DNA of 64,000 nucleotides, from positions 1 through 64,000 of the forward strand of contig CAWHJD010000028.1 of assembly GCA_963829585.1 (NCBI GenBank), in the 5' to 3' direction. Below the pieces are notes generated by a model that did no database searches, was not told the DNA's origin, and was given only the letters and a program-made list of their open reading frames with translations. The position numbers and the translations under genes were made by a program. Shown here in pieces: positions 44,783 through 53,642 of this stretch; within the stretch, counting starts at the first letter, position 1; each line of letters starts with the position of its first letter. This stretch comes from Sva-07 sp963829585 (lineage in GTDB: Bacteria > Actinomycetota > Acidimicrobiia > Acidimicrobiales > Ilumatobacteraceae).

Positions 44783-45614
44783 GGGGCGTCGGCCCCATCG
44801 GGGACCTGCATTCCCCGACGTCATGACCGAGCGTTCTCAACATTGCCTTCGACGGTACCGGGTTCGGCGCGTCGTCGCTGGATTCGAACTCGTAGCTCTC
44901 GAGCTGGCGGGCGTTGATCCGCTGCGCTGCGACGACGTCCTCGCGTGCCCAGGCGTTGAACATCGCGAGATGGTCGGCGGCGCACCAGTGCGTGGCCACC
45001 CCGATCGCGCCGACCGCACCGATGGCCAGCAGCGGCAGCGTCATCGAATCGTCGCCCGAGTAGATCTCGAACCCCACCGGACTCTTCGCCTTCACCGCAG
45101 CGGTTGCCCCCGGGTTCCCTGCAGCGTCCTTCAGGGCGACGATGTTGGGAACGTCGGTGGCGAGCCGAACGATCGTGTCGCTGGAGATCTTGCGACCGGT
45201 GCGCGCCGGGATGTCGTAGAGCACGATCGGGAGATCGGTCGACGACGCGATCGCTCGGAAGTGGGTCTCGATCCCGGCCTGCGACGGGCGGCTGTAGTAG
45301 GGGCACACACCGAGGATTCCGGCGATACCCAGGTGGCCGGCTTCCTCGGTGAGGCCGATGTCGTGGCGTGTGTTCGACCCGGTCGTCCCAGCGATCACCG
45401 GCACCGTCACGGCGTTCACCACGGCTTCGAAGAGCTGCAGTTTCTCGTCGATCGACAGTGTCGGTGCCTCGCCGGTGGTGCCGCACACCACCAGGCCTTC
45501 GTTGCCCTGCTCGACGAGCCACTTGGCCAGAGCCACAGCGGCGTCGACGTTCAGTTCACCCTCCTCGTCGAAGGGCGTGACCATGGCGGTCAGGACCCGT
45601 CCGAACCGAGCCAT
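44724..45614 (-). CDS. dapA: 4-hydroxy-tetrahydrodipicolinate synthase
   Basis: Class I aldolase that condenses pyruvate with aspartate semialdehyde in lysine and DAP synthesis. The 296 aa protein has VCGTTGEAPTLS, the catalytic tyrosine in LYDIPARTG (near 133) and the Schiff-base lysine in VALKDAAGN (near 161), plus YSGDDSMTLPLLAIGAVG. The stop overlaps the 5' end of rnj, the usual dapA-rnj order. dapB lies 18 kb away in the same direction, separated by an accessory block. Confidence 0.96.
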   Translation of the reverse strand: MARFGRVLTAMVTPFDEEGELNVDAAVALAKWLVEQGNEGLVVCGTTGEAPTLSIDEKLQLFEAVVNAVTVPVIAGTTGSNTRHDIGLTEEAGHLGIAGILGVCPYYSRPSQAGIETHFRAIASSTDLPIVLYDIPARTGRKISSDTIVRLATDVPNIVALKDAAGNPGATAAVKAKSPVGFEIYSGDDSMTLPLLAIGAVGAIGVATHWCAADHLAMFNAWAREDVVAAQRINARQLESYEFESSDDAPNPVPSKAMLRTLGHDVGECRSPMGPTPHGLEHAARGVHERLVAARG

Positions 45615-45800
45615 CAGCAGTGACCTGCGGTCGCCATCGGGAATCGAGCGTGCTCAACATCGCAAATCACGACGTGCAACCTATTCGATCCCTGCCACCA
45701 CGCGCATTCCGATTCCCCGCCGGCCACACCGAGACGGGCTGCTCGATGGTGGCAGCCGCTAGCTTCTGCCCTGCGTGAACAACAACTGAAGGAGATCATC

Positions 45801-46718
45801 ATGCGACCCTCCCCCATCCTGAGTCGGCTCGTGCCGGCCCTTGCCGTCGGTGCCCTCGTCCTCGCGGCGTGCGGAAGCGACGACGATTCGTCAGGCGCTT
45901 CGAGCACCGATGCTGCCGCCGGCACCGACGCTCCGGCCAGCACGGAGGGGGCCTCGGCTGCCGGAGAGGCGTGCGGCCCGACGATCGAAGAAGGCGTCCT
46001 CACGATCGCCACCGGCGAACCCGCGTTCTACCCGTGGGTCATCGACGACGCACCCGAGTCCGGTGAGGGCTTCGAATCGGCCGTCGCCTACGCCGTGGCC
46101 GGCGAGATGGGCTACGACGCCGAATCGGTCGTCTGGGTCCGCACGACGTTCGACGAGGCCATCCAGCCCGGGGCGAAGAACTTCGACTTGAACCTCCAGC
46201 AGTACTCGATCACACCCGAGCGCCAGGAGAACATCGACATGTCGTTGCCGTATTACACGACCAACCAGGCCATCGTCGGACTCGCCGGGTCAGCAGCAGA
46301 AGGCGCCACGACGATGGCCGATCTGAAGGACGTGAAGTTCGGCGCCCAGGTCGGCACCACGAGCCTCCAGTTCATCACCGATGTGATCCAGCCCAACCAG
46401 GAGCCGTTCGTCTACGACGACAACGTCGGTGCGAAGGCCGCTCTCGAAGCCAACCAGATCGATGCGGCAGTCTTCGACGTGCCGACAGCGGTGTACGTCT
46501 CGGAATTCGAGATCGAGGGCAGCAGCGTCATCGGTCAGTTCCCTGCTGACGCTGGCGGAGAGAACGACCAGTTCGGCATCGTGCTCGAAAAGGACAGCGC
46601 CCTCACCTCCTGCGTCAATGACGCGATCACGACGCTGACCGAGAACGGGGAACTCGACGCCATCGAAGCCGAGTGGCTGGCGGACTACCAGGCGATCCCC
46701 GTCATCACCGCCGAGTGA
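45801..46718 (+). CDS. ABC transporter substrate-binding lipoprotein, polar amino acid type
   Basis: A 305 aa extracellular solute-binding protein (SBP_bac_3 fold). The signal ends in LVLAACGSDD with lipobox cysteine near residue 24; a Ser/Ala/Thr-rich spacer follows. The mature domain includes LTIATGEPAFYPWV, LNLQQYSITPERQENIDMSLPYY, and the hinge region VKFGAQVGTTSLQFI. A GAAGGAG site precedes ATG 45801 by about 7 bases. First gene of a three-gene transporter operon, divergent from dapA. Ligand probably an amino acid or opine-like molecule. Confidence 0.93.
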   Translation: MRPSPILSRLVPALAVGALVLAACGSDDDSSGASSTDAAAGTDAPASTEGASAAGEACGPTIEEGVLTIATGEPAFYPWVIDDAPESGEGFESAVAYAVAGEMGYDAESVVWVRTTFDEAIQPGAKNFDLNLQQYSITPERQENIDMSLPYYTTNQAIVGLAGSAAEGATTMADLKDVKFGAQVGTTSLQFITDVIQPNQEPFVYDDNVGAKAALEANQIDAAVFDVPTAVYVSEFEIEGSSVIGQFPADAGGENDQFGIVLEKDSALTSCVNDAITTLTENGELDAIEAEWLADYQAIPVITAE

Positions 46719-46746
46719 TTTCGGTCGCTTCGGTCAACCACACGTC

Positions 46747-47583
46747 ATGACGGATCGACCGACCCGGCGCGAGCTCTACGAGCGGGCTCAGCGCCGGCGG
46801 TCGAACGTCATCGCCGCGATCAGCACGATCGTCGTGGTCGGCGTCCTGATCGTCGTCGTACCGATGACCCCCGGGTGGGACCGGGTACGTCAGGCGTTCT
46901 TCGACGGCGATGTGTTCGTCGAGAGCTTCCCCCGACTGCTTCGAGCGTTCTGGCTCGACGTCCAGATCCTGCTGTGGTCCACGCCACTGATCCTGATCGT
47001 GTCGCTGCTGATCGCCCTGGCGCGCAACACCCGCAGCCCCGCGCTGTTCCCGCTGCGTGCGTTCGCGGTGATCTACACCGACGTGTTCCGCGGGATCCCC
47101 GTCATCCTGCTCGTGTTCCTCATCGGTTTCGGCGTCCCTGCGCTCGGACTGTCTCGCGAATGGGCGAACCCGTTGATCTGGGGCACCGTGACACTCGTGC
47201 TGTCGTACTCCGCGTACACGGCCGAGATCATCCGATCGGGCATCGACGGGGTCCACGAGAGCCAGCGAGCAGCGGCACGCTCGCTCGGGATGACGAACCG
47301 GCAGACGATGAACACGGTGATCCTGCCACAGGCCTTCCGACGCATCGGCCCGCCCATGATGAACACCTTCGTGAGCCTCCAGAAGGACGTCGCGCTCGTC
47401 AGTCTGATCGGGCCGGTCGAGATCCTCCGTCAGGCCGGCATCGACAAGGCGAAGTTCGCGAACTTCACCCCGTACGTGGCGGCCTCGCTCATCTTCCTGG
47501 CCATCACGATTCCGTGTACGCGTCTCGCCGACCACGCCCTCGCCAGGCAGCGCCGCCGTACCGGCGCCACGACCATCTCATGA
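46747..47583 (+). CDS. Amino acid ABC transporter permease
   Basis: A 278 aa His/Met-type permease. It has a basic cytosolic N-terminus, five or six membrane segments and the EAA-type contact loop EIIRSGIDGVHESQRAAARSLGM followed by ILPQAFRRIGPPMMN, which contacts the ATPase. It lies 28 bases after the binding protein and overlaps the ATPase start by 4 bases (ATGA). Confidence 0.94.
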   Translation: MTDRPTRRELYERAQRRRSNVIAAISTIVVVGVLIVVVPMTPGWDRVRQAFFDGDVFVESFPRLLRAFWLDVQILLWSTPLILIVSLLIALARNTRSPALFPLRAFAVIYTDVFRGIPVILLVFLIGFGVPALGLSREWANPLIWGTVTLVLSYSAYTAEIIRSGIDGVHESQRAAARSLGMTNRQTMNTVILPQAFRRIGPPMMNTFVSLQKDVALVSLIGPVEILRQAGIDKAKFANFTPYVAASLIFLAITIPCTRLADHALARQRRRTGATTIS

Positions 47584-48350
47584 CGTCCGATCAGAGCGAC
47601 GAGCAGCCCCTCAAGCTCGAGCTGCGCGGCGTGTACAAGTCGTTCGATTCGACCACGGTGCTCGATGGCATCAACCTCCGGGTCGCCGAGGGCGAGGTGA
47701 TCACGCTGATCGGTGCGTCGGGTTCGGGCAAGTCGACACTCCTGCGATGCGTCAACCTCCTCGAGGTCGTCGACGACGGTGCCGTGTTGTTCGACGGTGT
47801 CGACATCGCCGAGCCGGGGCTCGACGCCGACCCGGTGCGACGCCGGATCGGGATGGTGTTCCAGAGCTTCAACCTGTTCCCGCACATGAGCGTCACCGAC
47901 AATGTGGCGATCGGACCGCGCAAGGTGCTCGGAGTGCCGAAGGCGGTCGCCCGGGAGAACGCTCTGGCGATCGTGACCCGACTCGGACTCGCCGCACGGG
48001 CCGACGCGTACCCCGACCAACTGTCGGGCGGTCAGCAGCAGCGTGTCGCGATCGCCCGATCCCTGGCGATGAATCCCGAGGTGATGCTGCTCGACGAGAT
48101 CACCTCGGCGCTCGACCCCGAACTCGTCGGTGAGGTGCTCGACGTGGTGCGCGGGCTCAAACGTGACGGCATGACGATGCTGATCGCCACCCACGAGATG
48201 GCGTTCGCCAAGGAGATCAGCGACCGCGTCTGCTTCCTCCACCAGGGTCGGATCCTCGAGGACGGTCCTCCCTCCCAGATCTTCAGTGCCCCGCGAGAGA
48301 CCCGAACACGCGAGTTCCTCCAACGCGTCACCGACGCCGGCCGCCTCTAG
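47580..48350 (+). CDS. Amino acid ABC transporter ATP-binding protein
   Basis: A 256 aa ATPase. Walker A is GASGSGKST (near 47), the signature is LSGGQQQRVAIARSL, Walker B is VMLLDEITSALDPE and the switch histidine is in IATHEMAFA, as in the GlnQ/ArtP group. Start ATG 47580 overlaps the permease stop. Its stop overlaps by 4 bases with the convergent DUF1996 gene. Confidence 0.95.
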   Translation: MTSDQSDEQPLKLELRGVYKSFDSTTVLDGINLRVAEGEVITLIGASGSGKSTLLRCVNLLEVVDDGAVLFDGVDIAEPGLDADPVRRRIGMVFQSFNLFPHMSVTDNVAIGPRKVLGVPKAVARENALAIVTRLGLAARADAYPDQLSGGQQQRVAIARSLAMNPEVMLLDEITSALDPELVGEVLDVVRGLKRDGMTMLIATHEMAFAKEISDRVCFLHQGRILEDGPPSQIFSAPRETRTREFLQRVTDAGRL

Positions 48351-49228
48351 CGCGAGCTGCCGACGTCGCTGACCCCGCAGACGAGATCACGGTTGAGGCA
48401 GAGCGCCACTTCCTGCTCGAGCTTCTCCTGGTTCCACACGTTCCAGAAGTCGGCGTGGCCGGTGATGATGTCGCCGGAGGCCAGCATCAACCCGTCCGGG
48501 TCGACCGGCGGATAGTCGATGGCGATCGTGAGCTGGGGAATCGGTACGGGAAAGTCGTCCGGGCACCCGTTCGCGTCGCTGTAGCGCGCCGGCGACTCGT
48601 CGCCGATGCCGGTCAGCGTCCGACCGTCCCAGCAATCGGGAAACGTCACGAGCATGCGCAGCGGCGTCGATGGCGGGCACGCCGGCGGGCCGACGTCCCG
48701 GGTCGCCCCCGTACCGCACGACCACGCGACGATCTCGGTCGACTGCGGTTCGGTTGCCGTCGCATCGCCGCCGATCAGCATCAGCCCGGCGGGGTACGGC
48801 TCCACATGGGAAGGATCGACACCACGGCCGGGTCGGTAGTAGGCGGTGAACCCCGTCGGCTGGATCTGGGCGCCGGACTCGTCGAGCAACGCAGGGGCCC
48901 AGTACGACGCTGTGTCGAGCGCCTGGCGACACGACGTGTCGGCGCCGAGCACCCGTTCGTAGTCGGGGTCGGAGTCGACGTCCCGATTCCCGAAGAACTG
49001 GTGCAGGTGGCTCATTCCCGGTTTGCCCGGATGCACGATCGGATCGTCGTACGCCACATGACTGAGATCGCATTCCACGATGAACTGTGCGACGTGGCCC
49101 TGGGGGCCGCGTCGCACAGCGTCAGGTCCGCCGGCAGGCGACGACGGCGACGATTCGGTCGCGCTCGCACACGCTCCGACGAAGAGGGCCACGGCGCCGA
49201 GGCCGACGATGCGTCGCGTCATCGACAT
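48347..49228 (-). CDS. DUF1996-domain lipoprotein
   Basis: A 293 aa predicted lipoprotein with lipobox LFVGAC near residue 20. The DUF1996 signature is clear: FIVECDLSHVAYDDPIVHPG, SHLHQFFGN, then AYYRPGRGV, WSCGTG and the C-terminal DYPPVD and GHADFWNVW. The His-rich SHLHQFFG could bind a metal, but no function is established for the family. It is the last gene of a minus-strand unit with a beta-helix lipoprotein and a cupredoxin. ATG 49222 is an alternative start. Confidence 0.85.
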   Translation of the reverse strand: MSMTRRIVGLGAVALFVGACASATESSPSSPAGGPDAVRRGPQGHVAQFIVECDLSHVAYDDPIVHPGKPGMSHLHQFFGNRDVDSDPDYERVLGADTSCRQALDTASYWAPALLDESGAQIQPTGFTAYYRPGRGVDPSHVEPYPAGLMLIGGDATATEPQSTEIVAWSCGTGATRDVGPPACPPSTPLRMLVTFPDCWDGRTLTGIGDESPARYSDANGCPDDFPVPIPQLTIAIDYPPVDPDGLMLASGDIITGHADFWNVWNQEKLEQEVALCLNRDLVCGVSDVGSSR

Positions 49229-49242
49229 CACGAGTTGCGGCG

Positions 49243-50697
49243 TCAGGGCCGAGTCGGTACGACGATCGTCGTGATGTCGACCGTCGGCGGCATGTTCGTC
49301 GCCGGCTGCGCGGGAGCCGTTGCGGCATCGGGCATCCCGTCGAGCAGCGGCGGTGCGGGGGTCGGTGCCGTCTCGTAGTCGACCGACGGCGGTGCGCTCT
49401 CGGCGTCGGCCAACCAGCTCACCACGTTGAGGTCGCCCAGCAACCAGTCGCCACCACTTCCGGTGCCCTCGCAGGGAAGCAGCGCTTCGATGTCGGTCGG
49501 TGCGCTCGAGGTGAACACGTTGTCGGCGAAACAGTTGCCGAGCGTGGTGGGGTCGATCGGGGCAAGTGAGAGATCGACGGCCGAGACCGCCAGATCGGCA
49601 ACTCCGCTTCCCTCGACCACGTTGCCGACGACCCGGTTCTCCTTGGGTGCCCACAGGATCGCCCCGAGCGTGTCGGGGTCGGCCAGTGGCAGGTCGCGGG
49701 TCTCCGAACACGGGAGGTCCCAGGTGTCCTCGGCGGGTTCGGCGTCGTTCGGCTCGAACTCGGGGAACGGGATGAGCCCGATGCCGACCTTGGTCTGGCC
49801 GTACACGAGGTTTCGTTCGATGACGTTGCCGATGCCGCCCTCGACGAGGATGCCGTTGTTCATCGCCAGGATGGCATCGGAGATCGCCGGGGTGTCGCCC
49901 TGGTTGTTGTCGTACACGATGTTGCCGACGATCGTTGCCCGGCGCTGCGGATAACACAGCTCGTAGGTGGCCGAGTTCATGTTGATGCCGGCGCGGTTGT
50001 TGTTGAAGCGGCTGTTGATGATGTAGAGGTTGCCGCCCGAGGTGGTGCCGGAGTAGCCGAGGCCGTTGTACTCCGAGATCACGTCGTCCATGACGGCGTT
50101 GCACTCGTAGCACTGGCCGATGTAGAAACCGGCGTCCGGGCTGCCGCTCGCGTAGGAGTGCTCGAGCAGACCGTTGATCGAGTCGAACGCGTAGACGCCG
50201 TAGTCGCCGTTGCGGTAGGCGGTGATGTACGAGCCGCGATAGCCGTCGACCGACGTCCAGAACACGCCGTTGTTCGTGTAGTTCTGAGCCGTCAGGTTCT
50301 CGACGGCGACACCGCTGGCGCCCAGCACGCGCACGCCGTTGTCGAGTTCGAACTGGCCGTCGAGGACGACCTCGTTGCGGTCGAGGCCACGAATCGTGAT
50401 CTCGTCGGTGGTGACGTTGACTGCCTCGTTGTAGACGCCAGGTGAGATGAGCACCAGATCACCGGGCGAGGCGGCGTCGACGGCCTCCTGAATGGTGCTG
50501 TACTCCTCGGGGACCGACAGGACTCCGTCGGCTGCGCGAGTGTCCACCGCATCGGTCGCGACGGGAGCATCCGTCGACGTCGCAGCGTCGGTGGCGGTCG
50601 ACGCGTTGTCGTCACTGCCGGCGCACGAGGCGAGGATCACGACGGCCACCAGGCCAAGAGCAGTCTTCTTCATCATCGGGCCTCTCGTCTTCTTCAT
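49243..50697 (-). CDS. Right-handed beta-helix lipoprotein (NosD-like)
   Basis: About 484 aa with a lipoprotein signal ending VVILASC. It opens with YSTIQEAVDAASPGDLVLISPGVYNEAV, the typical first turn of pectin-lyase-like helices, followed by repeated Asn/Gly turns (ENLTAQNYTNNGVFW, NLYIINSRFNNNRAGI, IVGNIVYDNNQGD). Three pairs of cysteines may form disulfides. The C-terminus is Pro/Ala/Thr-rich. Several close ATG codons exist (50712, 50697, 50676); GGAAGG supports 50697. NosD-type beta-helix proteins assist copper insertion, and the neighbouring gene is a cupredoxin. Confidence 0.85.
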   Translation of the reverse strand: MKKTRGPMMKKTALGLVAVVILASCAGSDDNASTATDAATSTDAPVATDAVDTRAADGVLSVPEEYSTIQEAVDAASPGDLVLISPGVYNEAVNVTTDEITIRGLDRNEVVLDGQFELDNGVRVLGASGVAVENLTAQNYTNNGVFWTSVDGYRGSYITAYRNGDYGVYAFDSINGLLEHSYASGSPDAGFYIGQCYECNAVMDDVISEYNGLGYSGTTSGGNLYIINSRFNNNRAGINMNSATYELCYPQRRATIVGNIVYDNNQGDTPAISDAILAMNNGILVEGGIGNVIERNLVYGQTKVGIGLIPFPEFEPNDAEPAEDTWDLPCSETRDLPLADPDTLGAILWAPKENRVVGNVVEGSGVADLAVSAVDLSLAPIDPTTLGNCFADNVFTSSAPTDIEALLPCEGTGSGGDWLLGDLNVVSWLADAESAPPSVDYETAPTPAPPLLDGMPDAATAPAQPATNMPPTVDITTIVVPTRP

Positions 50698-50711
50698 GGT
50701 CGGACCTTCCA

Positions 50712-51173
50712 TCAGCCGGCGGGGGTAACGACGACGGTGCCGATCATCCCGGCATCTTTCGTGCCGTGGATCGAGCAGTAGTACGTGTACGTGCCCGGCT
50801 CGCCGAAGACCCAGGTGTACTCGGCACCGGGCGTGAACGCTTCGGTCGGCGCACCCCACGTTTCGGAGTCGTCGGTCGGCAGCACGTTGTGGTCGTTGCG
50901 CCCACGGTTCTCCCAGCGGACGGCGGTGCCCGCGGTCACCTCGACGGTCTCGGGACGAAAGCTGTTGTCGAGTGCGACGACGTCGACGGTTTCACCGTTG
51001 GACGCGACCGTCGGACTCGTTGCTGCGGACGTCGCGACGTCAGTGGCATCGGGTGGGGTGCCGACCCCGGCGTCGTCGTCCGAACCGCAGCCAGCGAGGA
51101 GCAGGCCGGAGGCCGTTGCGATCGCGAGCACCCGACGAGCGCGGTGAAATGGGCGGCGTGCAGACATGGGCAC
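50712..51173 (-). CDS. Cupredoxin (plastocyanin/azurin-like) lipoprotein
   Basis: A 153 aa type-1 copper protein with lipobox LLLAGC. The cupredoxin strand FRPETVEVTAGTAVRWENRGRNDHNV supplies the first histidine (near 95). The loop YYCSIHGTKDAGM supplies the Cys, His and Met ligands, so a complete mononuclear copper site is expected. Expected to face the outside of the membrane. First gene of the three-lipoprotein unit; its stop overlaps an ATG of the beta-helix gene by one base. Confidence 0.92.
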   Translation of the reverse strand: MPMSARRPFHRARRVLAIATASGLLLAGCGSDDDAGVGTPPDATDVATSAATSPTVASNGETVDVVALDNSFRPETVEVTAGTAVRWENRGRNDHNVLPTDDSETWGAPTEAFTPGAEYTWVFGEPGTYTYYCSIHGTKDAGMIGTVVVTPAG

Positions 51174-51237
51174 GGGAGTCTGTCATCACCCGAACCGGCC
51201 CACACCGCAATCGGCAGATTTTCTCGGCGGAGTCCGA

Positions 51238-52851
51238 TCAGGTCGCCATGAGCGCACCGGCGTATTCGTCACGCAGGGTCTTCTTCGAGAACTTGCCCAC
51301 GCTCGTCTTCGGCACCTCGTCGATCCAGACGACACCCTTGGGCATCTGCCACTTGGCGATCTTGCCCTCGAGGAACGCGAGCACTTCGGCCTCGGTGAGT
51401 TCCTCGCCCGGCGCCACGACGACGCATGCGAGCGGAGCCTCGCCCCACTTCTCGTGGGCGACGCCGATCACCGCGGCTTCGGCGATCTTCGGATGCGCCA
51501 TCAACTCGTTCTCGAGTTCGACCGAACTGATCCATTCGCCACCCGACTTGATCAGATCCTTCGTGCGGTCGACCAAGCGGACGAAACCGCGCTCGTTGAC
51601 GGTGGCCACGTCACCGGTCTTCAGCCAACCGTCCTCGGTGAAGCTCTCGCCGGATCGCTCGTCGTTGTAGTAGTCGGACGCGATCCAGTTGCCTCGGCAC
51701 TGCAGTTCGCCACTGCTCTCACCGTCCCACGGCACCGGGTCGGTGGTACCGGGAACGACGACACGACACTCCGCACCGAACACGATCCGGCCCACCTGGG
51801 TGCGCAGTTCGGCCTGCTCCTCCTGCGGGAGCAGCTCCTGGTCGGCGTCGAGGCGGCACACCGCAGCGATCGGGCTGGTCTCGGTCATCCCCCAGGCCTG
51901 GAAGATCGGCAGGCCGGTCTGCTCGCGGTACGCCTCCGACAGCGACTTCGGAACCGCCGACCCGCCACACGGAATGCTGCGCAGTGACGACGTGTCCTTG
52001 CCCTTCAACTCGGGCAGCACCGCCATCCAGATGGTGGGGACACCGGCGGCCACGGTGACCTTCTCCTCGATGATCAGCTTGGCGACCGCCGGTCCGGACA
52101 GATCGGGACCCGGCATGACGAGATCGGCTCCCGTGGCGACAGCGGCGTGGGCCAGACCCCAGGCGTTCGCGTGGAACATCGGCACGACCGGAAGGATCAC
52201 GTCGCTCTCGCGTGCGCCGAGGCTGTCGACGGTCATCGCTCCCATCGTGTGCAGGAACGTCGAGCGGTGCGTGTACACGACGCCCTTCGGGTTGCCGGTG
52301 GTGCCGCTCGTGTAGCACATGCTCGCGGCACGGTGCTCGTCGTCGACTCGGAACTCGACGGGATCCGCGGCCGCCAGCAGCTCCTCGTAGTCGAGCAGTT
52401 CGTGGCCGGCGAGATCAGCGGGGATGTCACCCTTGCCGTCGTCCATCAGGACGAGATGCTTCACGTTCTCGAACGTCGGCAGCAACGGGGCGAGCAGTCC
52501 GAGGAGGGAACGATCGACGAAGATCACCTCGTCGTCGGCATGGTTCACGATGTAGGTGAGCTGCTCGGGGAACAGCCGGATGTTGAGTGTGTGCAGGACA
52601 CGGCCGGTGCACGGTGCCGCGAAGTACAGCTCGAGATGGCGGGAGGTGTTCCATGCGAAAGTGGCGACACGGCCATCGGCCGAGATGCCGAGGTTGTCGA
52701 GCACACCGCCGAGCTTGCGGGTGCGCGCCGCCCACTCGCCGTAGGTGATCCGCTGGAGACCCTCACCCGTCGCGGTCACGATCCCCTTGTGCGGGTGGTA
52801 CTTCTCCGCCCGTTCGAAGATGTGGGGAATCGCGAGCGGGACGTCTTGCAT
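51238..52851 (-). CDS. Long/medium-chain fatty-acid-CoA ligase
   Basis: AMP-forming acyl-CoA synthetase, about 537 aa. The P-loop MCYTSGTTGNPKGVVYTHRS (near 180), the A5-like GMTETSPIAAVC, and the hinge/adenylate motif WLKTGDVATVNERGFVRLVDRTKDLIKSGGEWIS are complete, with the C-terminal catalytic lysine in KTSVGKFSKKTLR. It resembles the AlkK/FadD3-type group. ATG 52851 (MQDVPLAIPH) is favoured over 52863. Divergent from a small membrane protein gene. Confidence 0.94.
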   Translation of the reverse strand: MQDVPLAIPHIFERAEKYHPHKGIVTATGEGLQRITYGEWAARTRKLGGVLDNLGISADGRVATFAWNTSRHLELYFAAPCTGRVLHTLNIRLFPEQLTYIVNHADDEVIFVDRSLLGLLAPLLPTFENVKHLVLMDDGKGDIPADLAGHELLDYEELLAAADPVEFRVDDEHRAASMCYTSGTTGNPKGVVYTHRSTFLHTMGAMTVDSLGARESDVILPVVPMFHANAWGLAHAAVATGADLVMPGPDLSGPAVAKLIIEEKVTVAAGVPTIWMAVLPELKGKDTSSLRSIPCGGSAVPKSLSEAYREQTGLPIFQAWGMTETSPIAAVCRLDADQELLPQEEQAELRTQVGRIVFGAECRVVVPGTTDPVPWDGESSGELQCRGNWIASDYYNDERSGESFTEDGWLKTGDVATVNERGFVRLVDRTKDLIKSGGEWISSVELENELMAHPKIAEAAVIGVAHEKWGEAPLACVVVAPGEELTEAEVLAFLEGKIAKWQMPKGVVWIDEVPKTSVGKFSKKTLRDEYAGALMAT

Positions 52852-52924
52852 CAGGCCTTGCATCGTGTGGAAGGTAGCTCACCCGGCGTGACCCGATCGA
52901 CTGGAACCGGTACCGTTGTGGTCC

Positions 52925-53563
52925 GTGACCGACGCCGCAATCGAAGCCACCAGTGCGCCGCACGTCCGACCGACGTGGGCACCCCTGACGCTGGTCGCGT
53001 TCGTCAGCCTCGTCGTCGCCACCAACGTCGCGACCGGCGTCTGGGCGCGGTGGGTCGAGACCAATCCCGAAGGCCTGCTCGCGCTGTCGTCGCGCAACCG
53101 CTACCTCGCGCTGACACTGGCGGCAGGCGTGCCCGTGTGGGTCTATGTCGTCATCGGCTTCCTGCGCATCGGCGTCGCGTTCCTCGTGTGTCACCTGATC
53201 GGACGCGCCTACCACGACGATGCGATCGGCTGGTTCCGCAAGTACCTCGGAGTGAGCGCAGAAGCGATCGACGGGTTCAACCGCGGATTCGCCAAGGCCG
53301 AATGGATCCTCATCCCGTTCTTCGTCGGGTCGAACATCGTCGCTGCGCTGAGCGGGGTGCACCGCACTCCCCCGATGCGTCTCGCAGCCCTGCTGTCGAT
53401 CGGCATCGCTGCCCGACTCGCGCTCATGTGGTGGCTGGCACGCACGTTCGAGGCACAGCTCGTCGATTTCCTCGAATGGCTCCAGCGCTACCAGTGGTGG
53501 GCCGTCGGCATCTCGATCGCCCTCGTGGTGCTCGTCAACCTCCGCAACTTCCGCAGCGCCTGA
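52925..53563 (+). CDS. Hypothetical membrane protein, possibly VTT/DedA-like
   Basis: About 212 aa from GTG 52925 (or 52916). Five hydrophobic segments are visible: LVAFVSLVVATNVATGVWA, LALTLAAGVPVWVYVVIGFL, IGVAFLVCHLIGR, LIPFFVGSNIVAALSG and a final pair near the C-terminus (AALLSIGIAARLALMWWLA, AVGISIALVVLVNL). The central segment with YHDDAIGWFRKYLGV and FAKAEWILIPFFV is reminiscent of SNARE-associated/DedA proteins, but the match is not strong. Function unknown. Confidence 0.65.
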   Translation: MTDAAIEATSAPHVRPTWAPLTLVAFVSLVVATNVATGVWARWVETNPEGLLALSSRNRYLALTLAAGVPVWVYVVIGFLRIGVAFLVCHLIGRAYHDDAIGWFRKYLGVSAEAIDGFNRGFAKAEWILIPFFVGSNIVAALSGVHRTPPMRLAALLSIGIAARLALMWWLARTFEAQLVDFLEWLQRYQWWAVGISIALVVLVNLRNFRSA

Positions 53564-53642
53564 CCTTCACGCGAGCATCGAGGCTGGCCCGTCGCTGCCT
53601 TCTGCCTTCGTCCGCGCACCGAACCGCTCCTACGATGACGCC

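Noticed and set aside
45615..45800. Riboswitch in front of dapA or the ABC operon
   Set aside because: No lysine-riboswitch-like or other conserved RNA motif could be recognised in the 186-base divergent region.
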